Below, one piece after another: positions 22,840 through 32,549 of a stretch of DNA of 64,000 nucleotides. Position numbers and translations under genes: made by a program. This stretch comes from Heloderma charlesbogerti (taxonomy: Eukaryota > Chordata > Lepidosauria > Squamata > Helodermatidae). The stretch lies in assembly GCA_026122225.1 (NCBI GenBank), contig JANEZZ010001905.1, positions 186,001 through 250,000 of the forward strand. Reading direction: 5' to 3'. Every line of letters begins with the position of its first letter. The stretch's first letter is position 1. The notes beneath the pieces were generated by a model. That model worked only from the letters and a program-made list of their open reading frames with translations. It was not told the origin of the DNA and searched no databases.

Positions 22840-23672
22840 AATGTGCCTGTTGCCCGCTCGGCCGCTCGGCGGGAGGCAGCTGCGCCAGCGGGGATTTTCC
22901 CTGCCCCTTTTGGCTGTGACTTCTGATGGGGCACTCCGCCGGTGGGGAATGCGTGGCCCTCCAGGTGTTGTCGGACTGCAACTCCCATCAGCCTTAGCCA
23001 GCACAGCCACACGCCCCCCACCCCTGGGGTACACAAGGAGGGTCGTTGGGACACCTCCAGCGCCGCCACTGTGGCGGCGCGGCCGGGCGGGCGGGCGGCG
23101 GGGGCAGCGGCTTCAGTTTCACTTCATTGCCCGGCTCGTGCGAGGTCGTAAACCGGAAGTCTCCGCCGGCCGCGGGCTCCTCTCGGCTGCGCGGGGGGCC
23201 GCGCTCCTTCGGCGGGCAGCCGCCAAACTACCCCGGCCCCCGACCGGGCGGGGCTCGGCTCGGCCGCCCTTCCCGCACTCGCGCGCCGCGGGGCGCCCCG
23301 GCTCTGCGCCCGTGGCGGGCGGGCAGCCTCGCCGCCCCCCTTCCCGTCGCGAAGGCCGCGGCAGCGCCCGGGCTCGCGTCCGGCCGCGCCGGGGCCGCCT
23401 CCCCTGCTCGAGCGGGACGTCGCGCGCTGCCGCGGGGCCGGGAGCTGCGCTCGGCGGCGGCGCCCCGGGCAGCGGGAGGGCCCTGCTCCCCGGGCGGGCG
23501 AGGCGCGTGCCGGCCTGCGCTTGGAGGCCGCGCCTCGCCCGCGCTCGGGCCGGCCGCCGGCTTCGGGAAGGCAAGGGCGGGCGGGCGGCGCCTCCCCCCG
23601 CCCGAGGAGGCGCAGCGTGGGCCTGGCGCCCGGAGGCCGCGCTGTGGCACTGCCGGCAGGCGCCCGTTCCCC

Positions 23673-23703
<31 letters not shown>

Positions 23704-24190
23704 GGGGCGAGGGCGCCGGCGGCGAGCCCGGGGGCGCCGGCACATCGCCTGCGCGGGCATCCGCACGGCGCTGGGGGTCGTTCGCTCTCCGCCTGTGGCG
23801 CGTTCGGCCGAGCTGAACCTGCTCCCTCGCGGGGCGCACGGCGGCTGAACGCCCGGTCCTCCCACCGCTGGCCCGGGGCTCCCGGCAGCGCCGCGGACGG
23901 CTTGGGAGGCTCCCGGGCGGCGCCCTGCCCCTGCCCCGGCCTCGCGCAGCGCGCCGCCCCTTCCGCGCGCTCTGGGCAGCGCGCGTGTGACCCCCGCGCC
24001 CTCCCGGTGACCCTCGCGGACTCCTGCCGACTTCTTCGGCTGCCCGCCAAGCCCGCAGTAGCCCACTAGCGGCCGGAGCCGACGGGAGGCCCGCCGAGTC
24101 TTGCTCTCTCGGGGTGCGGGGACCACCGGGCAGAGTAGCGGCTCGCCCGGCCTTGCCTCCGCGGGGCGTTCCTGCGTTTTACAGGCGCTT
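22840..24190. promoter_or_regulatory. CpG island 1, probable promoter
   Basis: From about 23040 to 24190 the DNA is extremely GC-rich and CpG is not depleted, in contrast to its AT-richer surroundings. Such islands usually mark vertebrate promoters and first exons. At the left edge are AGTTTCACTTC (23115-23125, ISRE-like) and ACCGGAAGT (23152-23160, ETS consensus). A CCG triplet run spans about 23675-23703. Open frames exceed 300 codons on both strands, but only because stop codons are rare at this composition. I cannot choose a strand, and no exon is recognised. A half copy of the AACTCCCAT repeat lies at about 22950-23015. Confidence 0.7.
22950..23015. repeat. Palindromic 'AACTCCCAT' repeat, left arm
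   Basis: GTGGCCCTCCAGGTGTTGTC followed by GGACTGCAACTCCCATCAGC matches the left arm of the family. It lies at the edge of CpG island 1. Confidence 0.6.
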
Positions 24191-24332
24191 GGGAGGCGCC
24201 CCTCCACCGCAGTTTCGGCTGGTCCTGACAGCGGGGAGTGAGTTGCAGTAGACCTGCGGGGGCTTCAGACTCGCAATTAACGGCACCTGCCAAGAAGCTT
24301 TCCCCTGCTCGCTGATGTTGCTGAAATGGCGA

Positions 24333-24686
24333 CAAGGGTGGGCAGACATATGCGGAACATCAGGGAACAGACTTGTTCCTGGGCAGATGCCGGAGCCGTA
24401 CTGACAAGTGAGCATGTGAATTTGTGACCAGTACCAGAATCACACTTGTCGGGGGGGGGGGCAGGGGAGGGTGTGTGTGTATGTGTGAAAGGACTTGTGA
24501 GTGTGGTTCTACTACTGATCACAAATTCCTGGGCTGAGCATCTGCCCAGAAATGAGTCTGTTCCTTAATGCTTTGCATATGTCCACCCACCTGTGTCACT
24601 ATTTGGACCTGGCTCTGGCTGTGTTTTACAAAGGCCCTGAGATTTCCCGAAGTAGGTCACACAGGCCTGACGTCTGCCCACCCCTG
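24333..24686. mobile_element. hAT-like non-autonomous element with long inverted repeats
   Basis: The left terminus is CAAGGGTGGGCAGAC. The right terminus, reverse complemented, is CAGGGGTGGGCAGAC (14 of 15 identical). The inverted similarity continues inward through GGAACAGACTTGTTCCTGGG on the left and its counterpart GAAATGAGTCTGTTCC on the right, up to a central GT-rich run at about 24470-24486. The CAGGGGTGGGCA terminus is typical of hAT elements. No transposase is present. Flanking octamers do not match, so the insertion may be old. A half copy lies at 27065-27290. Confidence 0.6.
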
Positions 24687-24732
24687 AAGCAGAGGAGTGC
24701 CTATCTGGCTGTGTTCCCAGATCCCAGGCTGC

Positions 24733-24925
24733 CTTTGGGAAGGGGCCACAGCTCTCTGGCAGGGCACACTTTGCACCCAGAAGGTCCCAGCATCCAGCCC
24801 TGGCATCTCCAACCCAAAGAGGCTGTCTTGGGCCGAGGTGCTGCTAATCTGAGTGGACCGTATTGGTCCAGAAGAACTGATGGCCTGACTCGGTATAAGG
24901 CACCTTCCAATGTTACCAGGGCTGG
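24733..24925 (+). mobile_element. tRNA-Ala-like SINE
   Basis: The head has GGGCCACAGCTCTCTGGCAG, GAAGGTCCCAGCATCCAGCC and CTGGCATCTCC. The body has GTGCTGCTAATCTGAGTGGA, GGCCTGACTCGGTATAAGG and CACCTTCCAATGTT. Order and spacing match the minus-strand copy at 55170. The head is a degenerate tRNA, not a functional gene. Confidence 0.65.
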
Positions 24926-25583
24926 ATCAGTAAGGCCAGACAACCCTCCTTGAGAAACAGTTTATCACCATCTCCAGCTCTCCCTTTCAATCAGTGCTCA
25001 GCCACAGCAGAGGCTCTGGGGTCTTCTGGGGGCCGCTTCTGTGCCATGGGATGATGGCTTGGCCCAAAAGGCATGGTCAGTGCCCTGCATGAACTGCTTG
25101 TGCACCCAACCACACCACCTCCCAGGTAATGACTCACCATAGCTCTGTGGAACCTCCAGGGTCAGGTGCAGCCTGGCTGTGCATCCCAGTTGCTGGAGAG
25201 AAACACCTGGGGAGGGCAGTGTTGCCATCACACCCTGCTTCTGGACTTCCCAGAGACATCTGACTGGGAAACGGTGGGCTTCCCTGGTCCGATTCAACAG
25301 GGCTTTCCCCCAGCTCTTAATTCCTCCCATCTCATTGAGCCCCTAATGCAGCTCTAATTAAATCTAAATTGAGATATATTTGCCATGGAAAAACAGGATA
25401 TAAATGTAGTGATTTTTTTTTAACCTGTTGTTTTTGTGAGGAGGGAGGAAGGACTAATTGCCTGTACTGGGGTGGGGTGGTATTCAGGGAGGGTAGAGGG
25501 AGAAAGATAGATGCAGCCATGGATGTATGTCTAGGGCGCTTAAGGGTTGTCATTTTTTTGTTAGGCCATTAAAAATTGGACTA
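24926..25583. other. Unassigned DNA
   Basis: No feature recognised apart from a T run near 25412-25420. The last bases (25571-25583) are the left target duplication of the adjacent SINE. Confidence 0.5.
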
Positions 25584-25929
25584 AAAAAAAGGGAAAGGTG
25601 TCCCCAACCAGTCGTGTCCGACTCCAGGGTGTGGTGCTCATCTCCATTTCTAAGCCGAAGAGCCAGCGCTGTCCGAATTCCATGGTCATGTGGCCGGCAT
25701 GACTGAACACCGAGGTGCACGGAACACTGTTACCTTTCCCGCCAAGGCAGTACTTATTTATCTACTTGCAATTTCTTGCTTTCGAACTGCTAGGTTGGCA
25801 GGAGCTGGGACTGAAGACAGGAGCTCACTCCGTCACGCAGCACTCGGGTCTTGAACTGCTGTCCTGCCAACCTTTCGGTCTGCAATTCAGCATCATAACC
25901 ACTAAGCCACCACGGCCCCTGAAAAAAAA
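25584..25929 (-). mobile_element. Sauria-type SINE with BovB-like tail and 13-bp target duplication
   Basis: Read on the minus strand it starts with a tRNA-like head (GGGGCCGTGGTGGCTTAGTG, GGTTATGATGC, and a CAGTTCAAGACCC B-box). The 3' end contains AGTCGGACACGACTGG and GGGGACACCTTTCCC, which resemble the BovB 3' end and the (ACCTTT)n tail reported for Sauria SINEs. Both sides carry the identical AAAAATTGGACTA (25571-25583 and 25930-25942), a clear LINE-type target duplication. The tail suggests mobilisation by BovB machinery. Confidence 0.85.
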
Positions 25930-25942
25930 AAAAATTGGACTA

Positions 25943-27064
25943 GGGCATTACAATAACGGTCTGGGCAGCCAAAAACCAACCAGGTGGTAATGCATCCAGG
26001 TGCAGAGTAGTCTCGGTCCCTGCCTTAGATTTGGCTTTTGTACCTGATGTGCAAAGCCCCAAAGGGGCCAAACAGCAGGGCAGGACTGTGGGGTACAAGC
26101 CAGGCTTGTGGGTTCCACAGAGGTGCCTGCTTGGCTACCAAGGGAGACTAGATGCTGATCCAGAAGGACCCACTTTGGTTGCAGCCAGGAGGGCTCCTCT
26201 CAGGTTCATTTTCACCCCCTGCAATGCACAGGAGTTTGGTGGCCGCACAGGGGGCACAGTTCCTTAGCAGACAGGTCAACATGGAAACAGGTACCTGAAG
26301 GAAGAAAACTTGGAAATGCCCAAGCTAGAGGCACAAGGCTGGAGCAGCTGGTGACTGATGGGATGTATGTGGGACTGAGCTGGCCAATTTTCACAGAACT
26401 GATTTTAAGATCCACTTGCTTCTTCGGCTGCTACCCAGATTCATTTCTATGCAAGTGGAAGTATTAAAGATTTTGAACACCCTAGAAAATGATGCAACGT
26501 GTCAAGTGGTGCATGTGTGGTTGTGGGCAGCATCGTGTATATTTTCAAAAGGACACAATACCAATCTGCCCCCCAACAGGGACAGAATAGCCAGTTATTC
26601 AGAGATGAAGAAGTTTGGATGTTCTGCAAACAGGGCTTCTTAGGTGGGGCAGGGGGTCTGTCTTTATAAACATGGAGGATTTCAGGGTCAGCAGAGTTAA
26701 TTCCACCATATATTTCTAGCAGTCTGAGGCCTAATACCTACTTTACAACTTCTCAGAACTTAAAAAAAGAAGCGGGGGGAGGATTTATAAGATGGAAGAG
26801 CTGAGGCTGAGAGATAGGCGACTTTGCCCATGTTGTGGTGTGAAGTCTTGGATCTGCTCATGACGCTGGTGTAATCCTACAAGTTGTGGTGTAGTGCTTA
26901 TTGCATAGTACATGAGTACAGAAGGTAGATCAGGATATATTGGTAGATCTCTGGGTGATCTGCAGTAAACTGGCAAGGATTTCTGACTCCCAACTACTGA
27001 ACATCAGCAACAACTGAAACAGTTGTTCAAAAAGAATGCTTGGGGGCGGGGGGGACCAGGAGTG
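25943..27064. other. Unassigned DNA
   Basis: No gene or confident repeat recognised. Confidence 0.5.
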
Positions 27065-27290
27065 GACTTTTTTGTGTGAAAGGACTTGTGAGCTTGGTTC
27101 TGGTACTGATCACAAATTCCTGGGTTGACCATGTGCTCAGAGGCATCCTGCTCCTTACTTCTCTCTGTGTGTACCCATCTGCCTGAACCAGTATTTTCCT
27201 TTCTCCTCTTGGTGCAACTTGGGGTTCTAGTAAAAAAGAAAGTGAGCCCTGCACTCCTGATGTCTGCTCACCTGGCATGGTTGATTGTAG
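27065..27290. mobile_element. Half copy of the hAT-like inverted-repeat element
   Basis: GTGAAAGGACTTGTGAGCTT, ACTGATCACAAATTCCTGGG and CTGATGTCTGCTCACCTGG match the right half of the element at 24333-24686 in order. The left half is absent. Confidence 0.6.
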
Positions 27291-27529
27291 GATCTGGATG
27301 TTTGACTCTGGCCAGATTGCTTACTCTTTGTTTTGTTTCATGTTGCTGACTCTTTCTCATTCTGATCCCAACATGATGAAGTGTAGGAGGCAGAGAGATA
27401 AATACCTTGCCCAAGGGCACTCAGGGTGGAAACAGAGGTGATGTTCTGCAGTGGGGTGGAAGCAGTTTTGACACAGTTCCTTGCTGTGCAGACGGATGCC
27501 TCAGGGTGCAGCAAATGTGTTTCAGAACC

Positions 27530-27600
27530 ACCAGGGCCGGCCCACCTATGAACTGGGGTAAGGGGCCCACACCAGGTGGTGGAGCCTGAAAACCACCTCC
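27530..27600. repeat. GGCCGGCCC-type repeat fragment
   Basis: CCAGGGCCGGCCCACCTATG, GGGGCCCACACCAGGTGG and GGAGCCTGAAAACC match one end of the family represented at 30680-31170. Confidence 0.5.
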
Positions 27601-27931
27601 ACCCCCGCTTTAGAACACCTCCCTGTCTCTTCACTCAGTGGGAATCTGCAACTGAGGGGGTCTTTCCACCATATGGGCCCCATGACAACACCCCCCCCCC
27701 CACATACACACAACCTCACTCTGGCTCCATATTCAGAGTCAATGCCAAGATGTGGGGGTCACTCAGGCCTGAGAGAAACCGGGAGAAGAAAATTTAGCAC
27801 ATCCACTCCTGGTGGATTCCTGACCCTTCACATAGGCTAATTATCTAAATATATAACATGGCCCAGCTAGCCATGTTAGCTGGGCAGTGCTGGGAGTTGT
27901 AGGACTTTTTTCTGTCTAAGCATGCACAGGA
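27601..27931. other. Unassigned DNA with small repeats
   Basis: A short CA-rich run lies at about 27698-27712. A right-arm remnant of the AACTCCCAT repeat (GTGCTGGGAGTTGTAGGAC) lies at about 27885-27905. No gene recognised. Confidence 0.5.
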
Positions 27932-28500
27932 TTGCACCTTAGAGTAGCTAATTGCCTCATATCAACAGATTGGGCAGATTTTAAAATACACACACACAGA
28001 CTAAAAATCCCAGTCACACCAATTCAAGGCTGTCTAGTGGCTATCAAGGTCTATAGGGAAACCCAATGCATGCCTTCTGCCTTCCGGGAGGGAAGATTTG
28101 ACAGTACCCCAGTCCATCAGAGACTCTGCATCTGCGGGTCTGGGGAGGCTGAGGATGTCTCTCATTGCCTACTAAGGTGCCCTCTCCATGGCCATCCTAG
28201 GCATAAATTTCTTGCCATTATTTTCCAGAGCCTCCTAAATAGAACACCTATACAACAGATATGTGTCCTTCTTTCTGGCACTGATGCTTTCACCACTGCC
28301 CAGGTAGCAAAATTTGCCTTGGCAGCAAGGAAAATGCGTGCCAAAGCCCGAACAGCCTACTAGGGATGATTCTGTTGGATGTATGAATTCATGTATATAC
28401 AAATATGTGGCTGTACTGTACTGCTTTTTTCTTTCTCTCTTTTTTTTAATGTACATTGTGGTGGCCTATGGCTTTAAGCAATAAAGTATCATATTGCATC
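27932..28500 (+). mobile_element. 3' end of an unassigned non-LTR retrotransposon
   Basis: An open frame to the stop at 28361-28363 contains CICGSGEAEDVSHCLLRCP (cysteines at residues 66, 68 and 83, histidine at 78). This is the C-x-C...H-x4-C motif found near the C-terminus of many non-LTR retrotransposon polymerases. It is followed by LLSGTDAFTTAQVAKFALAA and a short 3'-UTR with AATAAAGTATCATATTGCAT and a repeated ATCATAT. No ATG opens the frame, because the element is 5'-truncated. An R4/Dong or related clade is possible; I cannot decide. Confidence 0.55.
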
Positions 28501-28649
28501 ATATAGGGAAACCCAAATGGACCATTTTGGAGGCAGAAAATTGTACTTTTTTTTTTAGTTCCTAAAAAAAACTAAACAAAACTAGCCATAGGAGAGGAGG
28601 TATGCCGACTTTTTGAAATAGGGGGAAACTGCACAAATGCCAGGAAGCC

Positions 28650-29510
28650 ACCAAATGATTGCTGGTTGGGGGAGGGGCGGGGCCAGGGGGAGGAGGCGTG
28701 GCCACCTGGGGACCGGGGGGCACATTTCCTAAGGCCCCCCACCCCTGCAGTGGTGCCCTGGCAGGCAGGGAAGAGAGAGCGGGAGCCAAGGGAACCGGGC
28801 GGGCTAAAGGGCCAGAAGAGGCGGGGGCAGCGTGGAGCGCCGCGGAGCGGCAGAGGCCGGACGGCGGGCCGGGCGGGGGAGGCTGGCGGCTGAGGGGCGA
28901 GCGGATGGGCGGGGGCCGGAGGGGCCGGGCGGAAGGCGGGCCGGCGCGCCGCCTGGCCCGGGGCGGGGGAGCCGGCGGGGCGGGGCGGGGCGGGGCGCCT
29001 CCGGGCGCTGCTCTTGGGCGTCCCAAGGGGCCGCGCGGCGACGCTGTGGGGCCGCTGCAGGCCGCCCGCCCCGCCCCGCCCCGCCCCGCCCCGCCGGGCT
29101 GTCCGGCTGGCTTTGCCGCCGCGGCTCCAGGGCTGCTCCGTCCGTCAAAGCCAGCGGGGAAACTGCTGGGAGCGCGGAGCGCGGTCCGCGGAGGCGCCCC
29201 TGCTCCCCGGCAGCGCTCGTCGCCCTTGTCGGCGCCACGGCAACGCGCGGCGCCCGCGGCAGGGCGCGCCGAGCGGCTGTAAACAGGCTCTGCGGGAGGC
29301 GGAGCGGCAGGGCGCAGAGCGGGGAGCGCCGCGGAGCGCGGGGGAGGCTCGGAGCGGGCGCGGCGCGCTCTCCCGGGCCAGCTGCTGCTGCTGCTGCTGC
29401 TGCTGCTGAGCCGTGGCTAGCAGCGCGGGGGCTCCCAGATCGCATTGAGCTGCGACTCCCATCATCCCCAGCCCGAGGGGGAGGGCAGTGGCAGCCCCAC
29501 GGCCTCATGC
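28650..29510. promoter_or_regulatory. CpG island 2, probable promoter or 5' exon
   Basis: The DNA is extremely rich in GC and undepleted CpG from about 28660 to 29420. It contains several GGGGCGGGGC Sp1-type boxes (28976-28997), a reverse cluster CCCCGCCCCGCC (29065-29095) and a (CTG)n run at 29381-29408. This composition is typical of a housekeeping or developmental promoter with a 5'-UTR. Long frames on both strands result from the lack of AT-rich stop codons. The right edge contains CTGCGACTCCCATCATC, a left-arm remnant of the AACTCCCAT repeat. Strand and gene are unknown. Confidence 0.7.
29381..29408. repeat. (CTG/CAG)n trinucleotide run in CpG island
   Basis: About nine uninterrupted GCT/CTG units. 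Depending on frame and strand it could encode leucine, alanine, cysteine, glutamine or serine, but no supporting gene is visible. Confidence 0.85.
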
Positions 29511-30679
29511 GGGCCGCCCCCCAGTCCCTGGAATGGACGCGTGCAGCTGTGGGATCCCCAGAGCTCTGCCCGAGGCAGGAGGGGTGGGGAGGGGGGGTTC
29601 TGGTCTGGGCAACAGACGTCTGTGCTGGGTCCAGGACATCACACCTGCCTGGAGCGTATTTTGCGGGTCAGCGTGGTCAAAAGCCCACACGAAAGAGAAC
29701 AAAACGCCCTGGGTTTCCCCCGTGTGCCGCACTGGAATGATCAGAAGCTGCTCGTCGCCGCCTGGGGTCCGGCGCCCCCTTCCCGGCGGGCCTTTGGGAA
29801 TGCGGGAAGACCCATCTAGTTAAAAGATGAACACGCTGCCTTTGCGGTTAAACCTTTTGCTTGAGTCGCATTTTGTCTGGGTGGTTGGCGGTTCTTTGCA
29901 TTATGTACGGAAGTTTACTCATTTCTGGGCTGGATGTTTGTTTTATTATTATTGCTGGCTTTTATTAATTTTCAATTTCTTATTCTATTGTCTTTTATCG
30001 TGTGACCTGTCTTGAGAGCATTTTGCATGTGTTAAATACATGAAAGTTACGAGGTTTGCTGGGGCAGGGGCAGGCTGCAGGTTTCTTAGGCTGGGGTCCA
30101 CAACCTGCTATATAGCGGCAATCATGGGAGTGATTTGACTTATTCTCTTTCAGCCCCCAAATAATTAGGGGGGTGCAAAACCTGTCCCTACAGGAAAGGC
30201 GCAAGTATTTGCAGATAATAGAGCAACAATGACTGACCTTTTGGTGCAGATCCAAATAACCGCAGATCCGAATCAATGCATGCAAAGGCTGCAGTCTCAA
30301 AAACTCTGTACTGAAAGGAAGTGTATCTAGCTCCTGCTGTGTTATTCGCTCCCCACCCCAGATTGGGGGCTTTCTGGATTGCAGCTTCTCATTCCCCTAG
30401 AAGTACCTGGGGCCCACTCATGCATATGTGGGAAAGACGCAGGGGCAGCCTGGCACTGCCGTCCATTTTTGGCCAAGTACCTCCTTACGCTTTGGAATGA
30501 AATAACATGGAATCATGTTCCTTGTAGCCGGGTTCTGTGGAATATGGTCAGGTACATACCTTTTCATAGTTTACAGGCAAAGTACAAATAAAGCCCCTCT
30601 TTTCCATACTTCCTTTCATAATTAACGCATTCATTTTTACTTGCTGTGCATTCAAACAATCATCCATTTTTAAAACCTC
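29511..30679. other. Unassigned DNA
   Basis: No exon is recognised downstream of CpG island 2. A T-rich segment at about 29930-30030 ending TTAAATACATGA could be a LINE 3' end, but it is too diverged to call. Confidence 0.45.
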
Positions 30680-31170
30680 GGTCCGGTGGTGGTACAAGTT
30701 CTTGTGCTGCCTGAGGTGGGAGAAAAGGCGCCTCCGTTGCTGCTGCTGCTGCAGCCCCCTCGGCCACCACGGCCCCCGCCTGCCTGCCTGCCCGGCTTTG
30801 GATTGCTCGGTAGCTTTGGCTGTGGGGTGGTGCAGAAATGCTAACAGCAACAACAGCAGCAGCAGCAGCAACAGAGCAGGCCAGCAGAAGAGCCACCCAG
30901 TCAAAAACGCCTGGCTCCGAGGGGTCCCTCCTCGGAGCCAGGCGCCGACTGGAGAGGTGACCCTCTCAGAGCAAAACAGAGGGAGCCAGCTGCTCTGGAG
31001 AGCCCCCAGCAGGACGCGCTGGGGCACCACCTGTGCTGTTGCTCGCTCCAGCGACTCAGCTGTGGGGAACCCTCCTGGCAGTTGTGTGTGTGTGTGGGGG
31101 GGAAGCGTGCGGTTTGCCGCTCCCCTGCCTGAGGCAGGGGATTCACCCCACGTCATGGGAGGGCCGGCCC
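30680..31170. repeat. GGCCGGCCCT-type palindromic repeat, long copy
   Basis: The left part has GTGCTGCCTGAGGTGGGAGA. The right part has CCTGCCTGAGGCAGGGGATT and ends GGGAGGGCCGGCCCTGCC. In the centre is a perfect palindrome, arms 30908-30922 and 30930-30944 (core CTGGCTCCGAGG). GCT and CAG triplet runs lie at 30735-30755 and 30845-30870. The foldback layout and other copies at 20150 and 27530 suggest a non-autonomous DNA element family. Confidence 0.5.
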
Positions 31171-31390
31171 TGCCTTTGCTTATTAACCGAAGATCATTAA
31201 CCAAAACCAAAGGGCACAAGCCATCGGCAATGGAGTAAGGAAGCTGTCACTACTACTTAGATTTATAACCCATTGCCCTCCCGTGGAGTTCAAGGGACTA
31301 GCCAGGCCTTCGGTCTGGTCCAGCACAGCTCTGCCGCCTGTTCTGTTCTTGTGACATGACTAAGGTTGCCCAGGGAGCTTCGACTGCTTA
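31171..31390. other. Unassigned DNA
   Basis: No feature recognised. Positions 31391-31398 may be the degenerate left target duplication of the outer hAT-like element. Confidence 0.5.
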
Positions 31391-31643
31391 TACCATACTA
31401 GGGATGAAGGAGAAATCTGTTCAATCTGAATTTTTATGTGAACATACCCAATTTGCACCTCCTCAACCTGTCTGCAAAGTGGAGCACACTTGCACGCCCT
31501 GACATCCATACACGTCACAATTTTGCAATGCAGTTTGCAACTAAAAAAATGCAGGCAGAAGTGCATATATTAGGGGAAAGTGTGCACAGAAACTCATTAT
31601 ATTAGGGACAGTTGTTGTAGAGAGTGTGCACACAAGGAAACAT

Positions 31644-32358
31644 TAGGGATGTATGAAAATCACTTACCTGTTCATGGATTATGTTTATGGTGGGGGGGAG
31701 GTGTTCCATCCCTCCCCCCGGAATCCTGGATGGGAGGGAGGCGCTCCGTTCCTCCCCCCCGGAATCCTCTGCGGCCGGCTGTGCTCCGCGGCAGCTCCGC
31801 AGAGCAGCTGGCCAGGCCCAGCCAGGCCAGAGCCGTCGGCAGGCGGATTTCCGGCCGCAGAGGGCTCTGGGGAAAAAACAAAACCGCGTACACAAATGGC
31901 GGTGGCTACAGCCGCCGCCATTTGCATTCCTTATTTTTGATGTCTTAATCTACGTAAATATTTACGTAGACTAAGACGGCGAAAATAAGGGGAACGCAAA
32001 TAGCGTAGTGGATGCTATTTGCATTCCCCTTATTTTCGCCGTCTTAGTCTACGTAATTATTTACATAGACTAAGATGGCCCAAAATAGGGAACGCAAATG
32101 GCGGCGGCCGTAGCCGCTGCCATTTGCATACGCCTTTTTTTTTTTACCCAGACGTTTTAGGCTACGTAAAAACTTACATAGCCTATCACATGTGTGTAAA
32201 AAAATGCAAATGGCGGCGGTGGCAGCCGGTCGGAAGACCCGCAGCCGCTGCTGCCTGGAAGATCCGCTGCAGGTAAGTCTTGTCCTGGGGGGATCGGCGG
32301 GGGGGGCACTGGCATTCGGCCTCCCCGAGATCCGTGGCGGGATTCTCTGCCATCCCTA
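31644..32358. mobile_element. Inner hAT-like element with palindrome array and perfect 8-bp target duplication
   Basis: The left end is TAGGGATGTATGAAAATC. The right end, reverse complemented, is TAGGGATGGCAGAGAATC, identical over the first eight bases and again near the inner end. It is bounded by perfect copies of GGAAACAT (31636-31643 and 32359-32366), the 8-bp signature of hAT insertion. It is 715 bp long with no transposase. The interior is GC-rich at both sides and has a series of alternating inverted units at about 31890-32225. TACCTG / CAGGTAAG words lie inside both ends (about 31664 and 32270). Confidence 0.75.
31890..32225. repeat. Array of alternating inverted units (nested hairpins)
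   Basis: Arms 31962-32004 and 32014-32056 are 43-bp reverse complements with one mismatch and a 9-bp loop. A second palindrome, 31942-31959 / 31960-31977, shares one arm with it. Further degenerate units follow to about 32225. ATTTGCAT/ATGCAAAT octamers lie at 31920, 32017, 32122 and 32204. AAATGGCGG-type (YY1-like) words sit beside several of them. Confidence 0.8.
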
Positions 32359-32549
32359 GGAAACATGCATACACATGTGGGTATATTTAGAGAAAAAATA
32401 TATGAATTTTTTCATGTCTGCACATGGATTTTTGTGCAGACTTTTGTTGCTGAATTTGCAAACTGATGCAGAAATGGTCCAACACAAACATATGGTTGGG
32501 AGAATGAGGAACTGAGCAAAAGCCAAATGGACAGAATTGTCCATCTCTA

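Larger units (their letters stand above)
31399..32549. mobile_element. Outer hAT-like element, interrupted by an inner element
   Basis: The left end is TAGGGATGAAGG. The right end, reverse complemented, is TAGAGATGGACA. The flanks TACCATAC and CACCACAG match at five of eight positions, compatible with an old target duplication. Excluding the inner insertion, about 436 bp remain. They are AT-rich and non-coding, with many TTTGCA/TGCAAA words. It is nested around 31644-32358, so it is the older insertion. Confidence 0.5.

Noticed and set aside
22787..24207. Frames of over 300 codons on both strands in CpG island 1
   Set aside because: They overlap each other in several frames and consist of Arg/Ala/Gly/Pro-rich sequence. 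Stops are rare simply because the DNA is extremely GC-rich. No domain or splice context supports a gene.
28562..29740. Frames of 150-300 codons on both strands in CpG island 2
   Set aside because: The same composition effect applies. Poly-Ala or poly-Gln segments come from the CTG run, with no recognisable protein family.
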